64,000 bases of DNA from an uncultured Candidatus Saccharibacteria bacterium (GTDB lineage: Bacteria; Patescibacteriota; Saccharimonadia; Saccharimonadales; Saccharimonadaceae), in contig CAMUPZ010000001.1 in NCBI GenBank assembly GCA_947095985.1, positions 14,811 through 78,810 on the forward strand, written 5' to 3'. The position numbers were made by a program, and so were the translations under genes. Below, piece by piece: positions 33,496-41,891 of this stretch. A model generated the notes under the pieces. The model did no database searches and had not been told where the DNA came from. It worked only from the letters and a program-made list of their open reading frames with translations. Numbering within the stretch: position 1 is the first letter of the stretch; each line of letters starts with the position of its first letter.

Positions 33496-34803
33496 CTATT
33501 CTGTCCTTAACGCCTCAATTGGGTCTAACTTTGTTGCCTTGCGGCTCGGTAGCCAACCAGCCAGCACTGCCATCACCATTAGGCTGACTATCAGTAAAAT
33601 AATTTGTATTGGATTAATAACCAGAAGATTAGTACCCGCCCCCAGTTTTAGCGCACTAGCAATTGCTGGATTAAACAATGTTATCGAGCTTGCAAAGCCA
33701 ACACCGATTAGTCCGCCCAATAAACCAACCCAAGCTGCTTCATATCTAAATAACCTACCGATATCGCGGCCACTCGTGCCCAACGCCTTCATCAAACCGA
33801 TTTGACTGGTTCGCTCCAGAACTGAAATATACATAGTATTAATGATACCAAACACACTTGCCAGTAGCGCCAGTCCACCAAAACCTATCAAAGCCATCTG
33901 AGCCACATTAACCATTGTCAGAAGCGCCTTACGAGCATCTTGAATTGACGACGCAGTATAGCTTTTGCTGATTTCATCCTTTACGGCGTCAACATTCTTT
34001 ACGTCATCAACAGACACAATCACCAATGAGTATTCGTTAGGCAACCGCTTATAATGACTATATTCGTAAATATCCTTAGCGTCGTCTGACGATATCCTCA
34101 CGGCAGGCTGATAGAAGATTGTTGTGTCTGACTGTTTATCAACCGCTACAATTTTTAACGAGATCTCTTTAGAAGCACTAGCACTCCACGATGATCCGCC
34201 ACGAATACCTAGTGTAATAGTTTTACCGATAGCCGACTCAGCACTAGCAAAGCCCATTTTTTGTACATAAGACTCTGGAATAATAGCTTCACCCGACTTC
34301 AACATAAAATCGTCCAAACTACCAGCCGCCAATTCCGCCCGAGTCCGGTCCGCCTTAACTGCTATATCTGGAGTAAATTTCTTACCATTCCCCGAACTTT
34401 TAACATACACAATTCCAGACGTAGAGTAGGATGGTATGACTTTTTCTACGTGCGGAATACTGCGTAATTTTGCGAGATCCTCATCGCCCATTGAATACTT
34501 ACTACGCAATGAAGAATCATCCTTTACCTCGCTACTTTTATTTTTATCTTTTGAGTCGCTATACTCTGGTAAAGACTCCTCCTCTGCTGATGATGAAACA
34601 GCTTTTTTATATACTGTAATCACCTTCTTATCGCCAGCAGAATCAACTATGTTATTGGTATATAATCGACCACCCTCACCCGCCATCATCGCTAGCCCAA
34701 TTGTAAATGCCCCGACTGAAATCGCCAGTGCCGTTAAAATCGTCCGACCTTTCGACTGGCGAAGGTTGCGCCCGGCTCGCTTAATAATATCTATTCTTCT
34801 CAT
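33496..34803 (-). CDS. MacB-like ABC transporter permease
   Basis: A 435-residue permease with the MacB/FtsX layout: one helix near residues 20-42, a large extracellular domain (about 45-290), then three helices near 300-330, 355-380 and 395-420. The outer domain has an unusual Ser/Glu/Asp/Lys-rich insertion early on (SSAEEESLPEY through VKDDSSL). The C terminus ends in the typical PSRKATKLDPIEALR motif. It is the first gene of the permease-ATPase-PadR-PspC operon and has a strong AAGGAG site, so this operon is not leaderless. Confidence 0.92.
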   Translation of the reverse strand: MRRIDIIKRAGRNLRQSKGRTILTALAISVGAFTIGLAMMAGEGGRLYTNNIVDSAGDKKVITVYKKAVSSSAEEESLPEYSDSKDKNKSSEVKDDSSLRSKYSMGDEDLAKLRSIPHVEKVIPSYSTSGIVYVKSSGNGKKFTPDIAVKADRTRAELAAGSLDDFMLKSGEAIIPESYVQKMGFASAESAIGKTITLGIRGGSSWSASASKEISLKIVAVDKQSDTTIFYQPAVRISSDDAKDIYEYSHYKRLPNEYSLVIVSVDDVKNVDAVKDEISKSYTASSIQDARKALLTMVNVAQMALIGFGGLALLASVFGIINTMYISVLERTSQIGLMKALGTSGRDIGRLFRYEAAWVGLLGGLIGVGFASSITLFNPAIASALKLGAGTNLLVINPIQIILLIVSLMVMAVLAGWLPSRKATKLDPIEALRTE

Positions 34804-34828
34804 ACTACGCTCCTTATAGTTTTGCTAT

Positions 34829-34867
34829 ACATAGTACTATGTTATACAAGGTACTGTAAATAGTCAA
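34829..34867 (-). promoter_or_regulatory. Promoter and palindromic operator of the transporter/PadR operon
   Basis: A perfect 14-bp palindrome ACATAGTACTATGT (34829-34842) overlaps the promoter. Two readings on the minus strand are possible: TTGACT (34862-34867) with TATAAC (34841-34846) at 15 bp, or TTTACA (34855-34860) with TACTAT (34831-34836) at 18 bp. In both, a protein on the palindrome would block the -10. A PadR dimer is the obvious candidate, but the sequence only shows the palindrome. Confidence 0.6.
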
Positions 34868-34886
34868 GTACTCTATTTATTTTTAA

Positions 34887-34930
34887 TTAGAATACCACCG
34901 TATTGTTAAAAATATCTTTTAGAATACCAC
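34887..34930. repeat. Two 12-bp direct repeats upstream of the transporter promoter
   Basis: TTAGAATACCAC occurs at 34887-34898 and again at 34919-34930, 32 bp apart (three helical turns). They lie 20-65 bp upstream of the -35, a position suited to an activator. The rest of the gap between 34804 and 34949 holds only the promoter. Confidence 0.6.
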
Positions 34931-34949
34931 GAAACAGAATCCGAATGCC

Positions 34950-35903
34950 CTACTCCTCGTCATATTCATCTTCAATTTCCTGATCCAAAATCTCCTCAAT
35001 CACATCTTCCAGTGTAATAATTCCCAGCTCAGTTTCATCGTCCATCACCACAAACAAATGATTGCGAGTTTGGATAAATCGGCTCAGCACCGTGTCCAGC
35101 CGCGACCGCGCGTCAATGTCATGAATCTTGTCACGGTACAATTGGCTAATCGGCAGTGGCAGATCGCGCCCCACCACATCCTTCACATATAAAACGCCGA
35201 CCAATCTTCCTTCGGAGCAAACTGGGATTCGCGAATGGCCAGCGTGTTTAATTTGCGCTAGTAGTGTCGCGTCAAGTTCATCATCCAAATCGACAGTGAA
35301 AACATCACTCATTGGTGTAACCAAATCACCAGCCGTCTTTTTACTAAACTGCAACGCTCCCGCCGCGATTCGACTTTCATCATAATCGACTGGGCTATCC
35401 GAACGCTCAGCATGTTCATGAATGATCTGTTCTAGCTCTTGGTGTGAGTACAGCTGTGGCGCTTCCTTACCTACCCAGCGATTGAGTAGCTTGGACATCG
35501 GCCGGGCCAATGGCCAAAATAGCACATAAATCACATCTAGCAGCCAGAAGAAATAACGCGTGATCTGATAGCCGCGCTGCGTAAAAATCGCTTGCGGCAA
35601 AATCTCGCCAAACATCGTGATGAGTAGTGTGGCGATCAGCCCACCAACCACGCCATTCGTCATATTGCCCAGCAAAATCGACATCGCCGTATTCACGCCG
35701 ACATTGCCCAGCAAAATACAGAAAATCAGATAGTAGCCATCTTTGCGGTAGCGATACACCCGTGCAGCGATCACATCGCCGTGTCTGGCTTTGCGCTTCA
35801 AGTCGTCTGGTCTCGCCATCATCAAGCCAATATTCAGGCCTGAAAATATCCCAGATAACGCCAATAATAAAACGGCCATCAACCACAGTAAAATATCAGA
35901 CAT
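34950..35903 (-). CDS. CNNM/CBS-pair membrane protein (HlyC/CorC-like)
   Basis: A 317-residue membrane protein with a CNNM domain (three or four helices in residues 1-140, with SGIFSGLNIGLM, LLGNVGVNTAMSILLG and FGEILPQAIF) followed by a CBS pair (about 190-305). The family has been linked to magnesium or cobalt transport or sensing. It lacks the CorC_HlyC domain usually found at the C terminus and instead ends in a short acidic tail (EIEDEYDEE). It follows the DUF2207 gene by 3 nt and is probably in its operon. Confidence 0.88.
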   Translation of the reverse strand: MSDILLWLMAVLLLALSGIFSGLNIGLMMARPDDLKRKARHGDVIAARVYRYRKDGYYLIFCILLGNVGVNTAMSILLGNMTNGVVGGLIATLLITMFGEILPQAIFTQRGYQITRYFFWLLDVIYVLFWPLARPMSKLLNRWVGKEAPQLYSHQELEQIIHEHAERSDSPVDYDESRIAAGALQFSKKTAGDLVTPMSDVFTVDLDDELDATLLAQIKHAGHSRIPVCSEGRLVGVLYVKDVVGRDLPLPISQLYRDKIHDIDARSRLDTVLSRFIQTRNHLFVVMDDETELGIITLEDVIEEILDQEIEDEYDEE

Positions 35904-35906
35904 AGC

Positions 35907-37661
35907 TTACCAGCCGCCACCTCCGCCGCCACCTCCGCCACCACCAGCGAAGCCGCCACCAGTCGAACCACCAGAGGTCGATGAATAGTCGCTGGCGCTA
36001 CTGGCCACGCTTGACAGACTGTTCATTCCAGCCGCAAATGCCGCCGCGTTGAACGCGCCCTGACCACTGTACCAATCTGGCTGCTCACCAACTTGCTCAT
36101 AGTATTTGCCCAACTGCTTACTCCACTCTTTTTCCTGCCCGAACAGCACCGCGTATGGCAAAACTCGCTCATACAATTTCACCAATTGCCGCTCATCAGC
36201 CGTATCAATCTTCACTTTTTCCGCACCCTCAGGACTTTGTAACATCTGTAGGCGCTCAGCTTCAGCCACACCAATATACATTTTCAATCCCGCCAAATAC
36301 CGCCTGAGTGCTAAGCCCTCATCAGTCAGTGACCAACCAAATGACAAGGCAAATACTATACCCGCCATTATTAATAATACCGGCGACAGCAATAATGCAC
36401 CGATAACAAAAAACCATAAAGCCCACTTCTGTACAATTCGCTTATTTTCTGGTTTTTGCTCACACAAAGCATACTTACCGCGAGCCAAACTCTTCAAATT
36501 GTTATCATCATCACCTGTTCGCGCCGCATACGACAAATTATTCTGTAGCTTTTTCAGATTTAGCCGCTGACCTGGTTTTGGCATCGACTCGCCAAACATG
36601 TCCCGAATAACTTCAGACTCTTCCGGCCTCAGCTCTGTCAAGTCTTTGACAATTTCAATTTCATACTGCGCCGACCGTAAAAATGACGCCTTTTTCACTT
36701 CGTACAATTTGATATAATGCCGCACCGCTAAATCCAGCAACTGAGCAACCTTCGCCGAGCCCTTAACTATAAAGAGATCATACCTTTTCAAAATATATGT
36801 TGACATCATCACACTCGCCTGTTTTGGCGGCAAATATTCTGGCGGAATTGGCTTGAGTTCGCTATATCTACCAAACAGCCGTCGGTAGCGCCAGATTAGT
36901 AACAATATTAAAATGGCCGTCAAACTACTCACTACCGCTTGTACCGTTGACCAAATTTTTATAAACTTTTCGATCAACGTCTCCTGATAACCAGCAAACG
37001 TACCGCCAGTAAAACCAACCGCCATCGTTATGCCCTCCCGACGGTCCAGTCGATTCACATTTGCAACAATTTCACTCTTATCACCACTGATGCTACACCG
37101 CTGCCTCGATCCCTGCTTACCAACATAACAGAAAGCTTCGCCGCGCCGCGCCGCCTGAAGTGACTCGTCAAGCTTCACTGAAACTCGTACATTCTCCATG
37201 GGCACCCGCCACTCATTGCCGATGACGTCCCAGTAGAACTCATCACGCCCCGTATTGTCATAGTGCTTAGTTACATCACGCTGAGTAAACTTGATGACGT
37301 AGGTTTTCTCACCCTGAACGTAAACATCTTTCTTGCCAATCCTTAGCTCATCGCCATTCCAGTTATACTCCAGTGTTTTCCCCTGCTCATCAGTCACCGA
37401 TTGCAATGAAAAACTCGTCGGATGACTATCATACTTCTTCACAAATATTGGTGCAATACCACGGTTTTGATTCGGCGGAAAATTAGCAGTAATTCGCCAC
37501 GTTGCCGCCAACGTTGAACGATTCTCGCCGTCGCGGCCCAATGAATACTCTGCATCAAATTTAGTGACGGTAAAATTGTCCGTCTGCGCCGCAAACGCCG
37601 CTTGGCCAGATCCAACCAACAGAGATCCAGCGATTAGTATCCCCAATATAAATCGCTTCAT
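35907..37661 (-). CDS. DUF2207 membrane protein with Gly-rich tail
   Basis: A 584-residue protein with a signal peptide (MKRFILGILIAGSLLVGSG, cut near AFA-A), an extracellular beta-rich domain (about 30-225) and a membrane helix near 235-260. A cytoplasmic helical region with a DUF2207-type core (VAQLLDLAVRHYIKLYEV) follows, then two more helices near 410-445 and a low-complexity tail that ends in a run of glycines before a final Trp. Function is unknown, although the family is common in Saccharibacteria and Actinobacteria. TTGTAG, 16 bp and TATAAT (37668-37673) lie 6 nt before the ATG. Confidence 0.85.
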   Translation of the reverse strand: MKRFILGILIAGSLLVGSGQAAFAAQTDNFTVTKFDAEYSLGRDGENRSTLAATWRITANFPPNQNRGIAPIFVKKYDSHPTSFSLQSVTDEQGKTLEYNWNGDELRIGKKDVYVQGEKTYVIKFTQRDVTKHYDNTGRDEFYWDVIGNEWRVPMENVRVSVKLDESLQAARRGEAFCYVGKQGSRQRCSISGDKSEIVANVNRLDRREGITMAVGFTGGTFAGYQETLIEKFIKIWSTVQAVVSSLTAILILLLIWRYRRLFGRYSELKPIPPEYLPPKQASVMMSTYILKRYDLFIVKGSAKVAQLLDLAVRHYIKLYEVKKASFLRSAQYEIEIVKDLTELRPEESEVIRDMFGESMPKPGQRLNLKKLQNNLSYAARTGDDDNNLKSLARGKYALCEQKPENKRIVQKWALWFFVIGALLLSPVLLIMAGIVFALSFGWSLTDEGLALRRYLAGLKMYIGVAEAERLQMLQSPEGAEKVKIDTADERQLVKLYERVLPYAVLFGQEKEWSKQLGKYYEQVGEQPDWYSGQGAFNAAAFAAGMNSLSSVASSASDYSSTSGGSTGGGFAGGGGGGGGGGGW

Positions 37662-37667
37662 ACTCTA

Positions 37668-37695
37668 ATTATAACAAACTAAAATCACGCTACAA
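37668..37695 (-). promoter_or_regulatory. Leaderless promoter of the DUF2207 gene
   Basis: TTGTAG (37690-37695), a 16-bp spacer and TATAAT (37668-37673) on the minus strand. The -35 overlaps the last codons of lysS, and the ATG starts 6 nt after the -10. Confidence 0.65.
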
Positions 37696-39198
37696 TTGCA
37701 ACTTCACCTGCGGGTAGATCGCCCGCGTTGTCTCATCAATCTCATAACGCAGTTGTGGAAATGGTACGCCCTCGCGGGCAGTTACGCCTTCAAAAATCCA
37801 AAATACCCGCTCAGAATAGCCCCAGCCGCAAGCTGGCGGCATACCGTACTCCAACATTTCCACAAAGTCAATATCCAACATCATCGCCTCATCATCGCCA
37901 GCATCGCGCATCTGTTGCTGCTCAATAAAGCGGTTCAGCTGGTCAATCGGGTCGTTCAGCTCGGAAAAACCATTCCCCAGCTCTGACCCGGCAATAATCG
38001 GCTGGAAACGCTCCACCGTCTGCGGATTCTCGGGGTTAGTCTTAGACAGCGGACTGATAAACTTCGGCGTATTCACCAACCACACCGGCCCCGCCACATC
38101 TTTGCGAATATTCTTCCATAGCTTATCAATACCGCGTGGAATGGAATCGGTCTTCTCCACTTCCAAGCCATGTTCTTTCAGCTTGGCAGCTACCTCTTCA
38201 ATCGTTGTATTATACACATCAATTCCATAGTGCTTGCGAATAACTTCAGCATAATCCCAAACTTCCCACTCGCCGCTCATATCCACCGTGAACCGGCCCA
38301 GCTGAAACTGCAACGTACCAAACGTTTCCTGCAGAACATATTTGTACATGTCCTCCATGAAACGCATGCCAGCTCGCCAATCCCAGTACGCGGCGTACCA
38401 TTCCATGGCGATATGCTCTGGCAAATGCTCATCGGAATAATTCTCATTGCGAAAACGCGGCCCGAGATCATACACCTTCTCAAACCCAGCGCCAACCAAT
38501 CGCTTCAGCGGCAGCTCGTGAGAAATGCGTAGGTAAAACTGCTGATTATCCAGCGCGTCCATATGCGTCACAAATGGGTTAGCATCAGCACCACCGGTGG
38601 TATGCTCCAATACCGGCACATTCACCTCAGTAAAGCCGTGGCTATTCAGATAATCGCGCGTCGCCTGCCAAAACTTACTGCGGCGAACAAACCGTTCGCG
38701 TACCTCTGGATTGACATTCATATCGACATAGCGGCGGCGAAAACGCTCTTCTTTATTCTCGAGCTTTTCGGGCATCGGCCTAAGCGACTTAGTTAGCAAC
38801 CGTAGCTCATGCACGCCAACCGACCTTTCGCCAGTCTGCGTCGTCATCATCACCCCGCGCGCCTCGGCAAAGTCGCCCGTATCCAAAAGCTTCAGCTGTT
38901 TCATACCCAACACGCCGCGGCTAGCATCCAGCTCCGCCACATCATCTCGCTGCAAATATAGCTGTACTTCACCAGACTGGTCGCGCAGTTTGATGAACGC
39001 CAGCTTACCAAAACTGCGGATTGAAGTAATGCGACCTGCAACCACCACTTCCCGGCCCGCCAATTCATCATACCGTGCCAAAACCTGGCCGCAACCATGC
39101 GTCCGCTCCGACTTTGCTGGATATGGATCAACGCCCAATTGGCGTAATGTCTCTAATTTTCGTAATCGTTCGTTTCGATAATCTTGCAGTGTGGCCAT
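37690..39198 (-). CDS. lysS: Lysyl-tRNA synthetase, class II
   Basis: Charges tRNA-Lys. An N-terminal anticodon-binding OB fold (about residues 48-140: VVVAGRITSIRSFGKLAFIKLRDQSGEVQLYL) precedes the class II core. Motif 2 is YDLGPRFRNENYSDEHLPEHIAMEWYAAY, and motif 3 is near the C terminus as YGMPPACGWGYSERVF. The length (502) is normal. The core has DFVEMLEYGMPP in the place of the usual G-D/E-P type loop, which is unusual but still in family. The ATG is 10 nt from TGC-TATAAT (39209-39217), leaving a leader of only a few nucleotides. Confidence 0.93.
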   Translation of the reverse strand: MATLQDYRNERLRKLETLRQLGVDPYPAKSERTHGCGQVLARYDELAGREVVVAGRITSIRSFGKLAFIKLRDQSGEVQLYLQRDDVAELDASRGVLGMKQLKLLDTGDFAEARGVMMTTQTGERSVGVHELRLLTKSLRPMPEKLENKEERFRRRYVDMNVNPEVRERFVRRSKFWQATRDYLNSHGFTEVNVPVLEHTTGGADANPFVTHMDALDNQQFYLRISHELPLKRLVGAGFEKVYDLGPRFRNENYSDEHLPEHIAMEWYAAYWDWRAGMRFMEDMYKYVLQETFGTLQFQLGRFTVDMSGEWEVWDYAEVIRKHYGIDVYNTTIEEVAAKLKEHGLEVEKTDSIPRGIDKLWKNIRKDVAGPVWLVNTPKFISPLSKTNPENPQTVERFQPIIAGSELGNGFSELNDPIDQLNRFIEQQQMRDAGDDEAMMLDIDFVEMLEYGMPPACGWGYSERVFWIFEGVTAREGVPFPQLRYEIDETTRAIYPQVKLQL

Positions 39199-39244
39199 AA
39201 CAGAGATAATTATAGCACATTATCTGTAAATTATTTTAGAGGAC

Positions 39245-39700
39245 TTAAGAGATGGACTTAACAACGTAAGTGATTTCCGCTTTCGGCGTTTTAATCGTCA
39301 CTTCATCACCAATTTTCTTACCAATTAGCTCTTTACCAATTGGTGATTGATCAGAAATTCTTCCTGCCAACGGATCAGCCTCAACCGGCCCAACCACCGT
39401 ATAAGACACAGTTCTTTCCGGACACTGCAATTCAACCGTACTGCCCAGACCAACACTTGAACTGCCACTTGATTTAATGATTTCAGCATTCTGCAAAATA
39501 TCCTCAATCTCTAAAATCCGTGTCTCCACCAAGCCCTGCTCTTCGCGTGCAGCGTCATATTCTGCGTTCTCGCTTAAATCGCCAAAATCTCGCGCTACCG
39601 CAATTTTTTCAGCAATTTCACCACGCCTGCCTTTTAACTCCGCCAACTCGACTTCCAAGTCAGCTTTTCCAGCTTCGGTAATCTGGTAAGTTTTTTTCAT
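39245..39700 (-). CDS. greA: Transcription elongation factor GreA
   Basis: Rescues backtracked RNA polymerase by stimulating cleavage of the nascent RNA. The 151-residue protein shows the N-terminal coiled coil with the tip acidic pair in ARDFGDLSENAEYDAAREEQ and the C-terminal FKBP-like domain with VGPVEADPLAGRISDQSPIGKELIGKKIGDEVTI. It has GGAGGAG before the ATG and, unusually for this window, an 80-90 nt leader. Confidence 0.96.
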   Translation of the reverse strand: MKKTYQITEAGKADLEVELAELKGRRGEIAEKIAVARDFGDLSENAEYDAAREEQGLVETRILEIEDILQNAEIIKSSGSSSVGLGSTVELQCPERTVSYTVVGPVEADPLAGRISDQSPIGKELIGKKIGDEVTIKTPKAEITYVVKSIS

Positions 39701-39819
39701 AAAAATCTCCTCCTCTATTACATATAGCGGTATTAGTCTTATAAACTACACTAAATATAGTGTTCTATCTAGTCTTATGAAGTCTATCTGAGTATAACAA
39801 CCGCCATTTATTATGTCAA
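39701..39819 (-). promoter_or_regulatory. greA promoter and structured leader
   Basis: TTGACA (39814-39819), a 17-bp spacer and TATACT (39791-39796) on the minus strand form the best consensus promoter in the window. The leader contains a hairpin (ACACTA 39748-39753 with TAGTGT 39758-39763), flanked by two copies of TAGTCTTAT (39734-39742 and 39770-39778, plus-strand reading). It suggests regulation in the RNA, but no known riboswitch class is recognised. Confidence 0.6.
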
Positions 39820-39830
39820 TATAGCCGAGC

Positions 39831-41078
39831 TTAACGACTTAGACAAAATTCAAGTAGCTGCTGATAGTTCATCTTTTTCGTCTCGCCAGTTGCTCGCTCA
39901 GTTAGTTCAAATAATCCATCACTGTCAATCGCCCGATCACCAATCGTAATCCGCCATGGCAGACCCATCAATTCCGCATCAGCGAATTTCACGCCCGGCC
40001 GCTCATCACGATCATCAAGTAGCACATCCACGTCGCTATCCGCTAGTTCACTATAAAGCTTACCCGCCAATTCCTTACCCTTTTCACCGATTGCGACAAT
40101 ATGAACCTTAAACGGTGCAATATTTTCCGGCCATACCAGTCCTTTGTCATCGGCAAATTTCTCAACAATCACCCCCATCACTCGCGTAATGCCAATTCCA
40201 TAGCTACCCATATATGCATATTGCTCTTTGCCGTCGGCATCGGTGAACACCAGCTTCATCTCCTCTGATTTCTGTGTACCAAAATTAAAGATATTGCCAA
40301 CCTCAGCCGTCTTCACTTTTTCCAACTCACTACGGTCAACGCCAAGCTCCGCAACTGCCTCATCCAAGACTTCTTCATTCACCGCAATATTTTTAGCACG
40401 ATGTAAATAAATATAGTCCTCGCCAGCATCGCAAATTGTCTGGAATTCGTGACTAAATTTAGTAAACGCACCGCCCGAAGCAAACGTTACATAAGTTTCA
40501 TCACCGATACCAAAACGATCGTAACAGCGCTTATACGCCTCAATAACGGTATTATAGTAATTATCTAGGTCCTCTTTACTAGCATGCACCGAATACATAT
40601 CTTTCATGACAAATTCACGACCACGCATAATTCCGCTCTTGGCGCGCAGCTCGTTACGCAGCTTGTTTTGGAACTGGTAAACGCTAATTGGCAAATCTTT
40701 GTAACTCTTTAGATAATTACGCAATAAATCAACAATCGGCTCTTCGTGCGTCCAGCCAAAACCTACATCAGTGCCGTCTTGCAATTTAGACTTGAACCAG
40801 ACGTCAACAACTTCATCGCTCCAACGACCGGTTTCCTGCCATAATTCTTTACGCTGCAAAGTGCTCATTGTTAGCTCTTGGCTATCAACCTTATCCATTT
40901 CCTCACGAACAATCTGCTTAATATTCTCAAGCACCCGCAGACCAAGCGGTAAGAAAGAATAGACACCTGCCATCGTCTTATGCACATAACCAGCACGAAT
41001 TAATAGCTGAGCGTTACGAGCCACCTCACCTGCTGGCGCCTGCTTCAAAGTTCTGGTAAAAAGTTGTGTCATTCGCAT
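39831..41078 (-). CDS. proS: Prolyl-tRNA synthetase, short bacterial form without editing insertion
   Basis: Charges tRNA-Pro. Motif 1/2 segments AGVYSFLPLGLRVLENIKQIVREEMD, TMSTLQRKELWQETGR and LRNELRAKSGIMRGREFVMKDMYS are bacterial type, as is the C-terminal anticodon domain with DDRDERPGVKFADAELMGLPWRI. The protein has only 415 residues: the INS domain of about 150-180 residues between motifs 2 and 3, which removes misactivated alanine, is absent and replaced by a short helical linker. A separate trans-editing protein is not seen in the window. AAAGGAGG lies 6 nt before the start. It is the last gene of the frr-uppS-rseP cluster. Confidence 0.95.
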   Translation of the reverse strand: MRMTQLFTRTLKQAPAGEVARNAQLLIRAGYVHKTMAGVYSFLPLGLRVLENIKQIVREEMDKVDSQELTMSTLQRKELWQETGRWSDEVVDVWFKSKLQDGTDVGFGWTHEEPIVDLLRNYLKSYKDLPISVYQFQNKLRNELRAKSGIMRGREFVMKDMYSVHASKEDLDNYYNTVIEAYKRCYDRFGIGDETYVTFASGGAFTKFSHEFQTICDAGEDYIYLHRAKNIAVNEEVLDEAVAELGVDRSELEKVKTAEVGNIFNFGTQKSEEMKLVFTDADGKEQYAYMGSYGIGITRVMGVIVEKFADDKGLVWPENIAPFKVHIVAIGEKGKELAGKLYSELADSDVDVLLDDRDERPGVKFADAELMGLPWRITIGDRAIDSDGLFELTERATGETKKMNYQQLLEFCLSR

Positions 41079-41090
41079 ATTTTTCCTCCT

Positions 41091-41891
41091 TTATATAAAT
41101 GGCAATAAAGCACCTATTTGGTCGACGGCGTTTGTATTGATAAACAGAAAATAAAAAGCTATACCGTTTTTCATCATATGCATCATCATCGGCACCCAAA
41201 TTGCCCCAGTATACTCCCTAGCGGCACACATGACCAAACTTAAAGTAAATGTATCAACTGCCACTGCCCACTGCAAAGGCGTGCCCGGACCGACCCAAAG
41301 ATGCGCCAAGCCAAATGTTATGCTCGTCATAAGAACCGACAGCCAAATTGAAAATGAATTGCGTAGTTTGCCGTAAAGATATCCACGATACAACAACTCC
41401 TCGACAATCGGACCCAATACTACCATTACCGTAAATGCCATTAAGAGCTGCCAGTGTGACGCAAGCATACTCTGACTAAAGGGTATCTCCTGCCGCTGCT
41501 GTACATCAACCGAGAAGACACCACTAGCGATACTCATCGTGACTATCGTCAAGAGAAAATAAGCCACAAAAGCCAAGGGCGAAATAAATATCTCCAGAAA
41601 CGTTGGCCAGTCATTTACCCCTAAATCCTGAAGAGACGTTCGCCGTTTTTTAATGTATATTGGTACACCAACAACTACAGCCAAGGATATACCATAAACA
41701 AAAACTGAAATCGCGGTATTAAAAATAACTGGGTTTATCGATTTTAGAGGCACACCAAGCCCGACTAGCTGATTAATCAGAAGTGAAATAATGAGCTCCA
41801 CTATTAAGAACGCACCGTAAACCCAAATTGGCAGTGCCACCAATAGCCACCACTTTCGGCCTTTTAATTTCTTATAGAAGCTTCCCCACAT
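41091..41891 (-). CDS. CPBP family intramembrane glutamic protease
   Basis: An Abi/CAAX-like membrane protease of 266 residues with about seven helices. The first signature is GPIVEELLYRGYLYGKL (EExxxR, near residue 165), followed by FGLAHLWVG with the second catalytic His. The membrane-embedded glutamate acts on a substrate unknown here; bacterial relatives include bacteriocin-immunity proteins. It overlaps rseP by 20 nt, so it is translationally coupled to it. Confidence 0.88.
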   Translation of the reverse strand: MWGSFYKKLKGRKWWLLVALPIWVYGAFLIVELIISLLINQLVGLGVPLKSINPVIFNTAISVFVYGISLAVVVGVPIYIKKRRTSLQDLGVNDWPTFLEIFISPLAFVAYFLLTIVTMSIASGVFSVDVQQRQEIPFSQSMLASHWQLLMAFTVMVVLGPIVEELLYRGYLYGKLRNSFSIWLSVLMTSITFGLAHLWVGPGTPLQWAVAVDTFTLSLVMCAAREYTGAIWVPMMMHMMKNGIAFYFLFINTNAVDQIGALLPFI

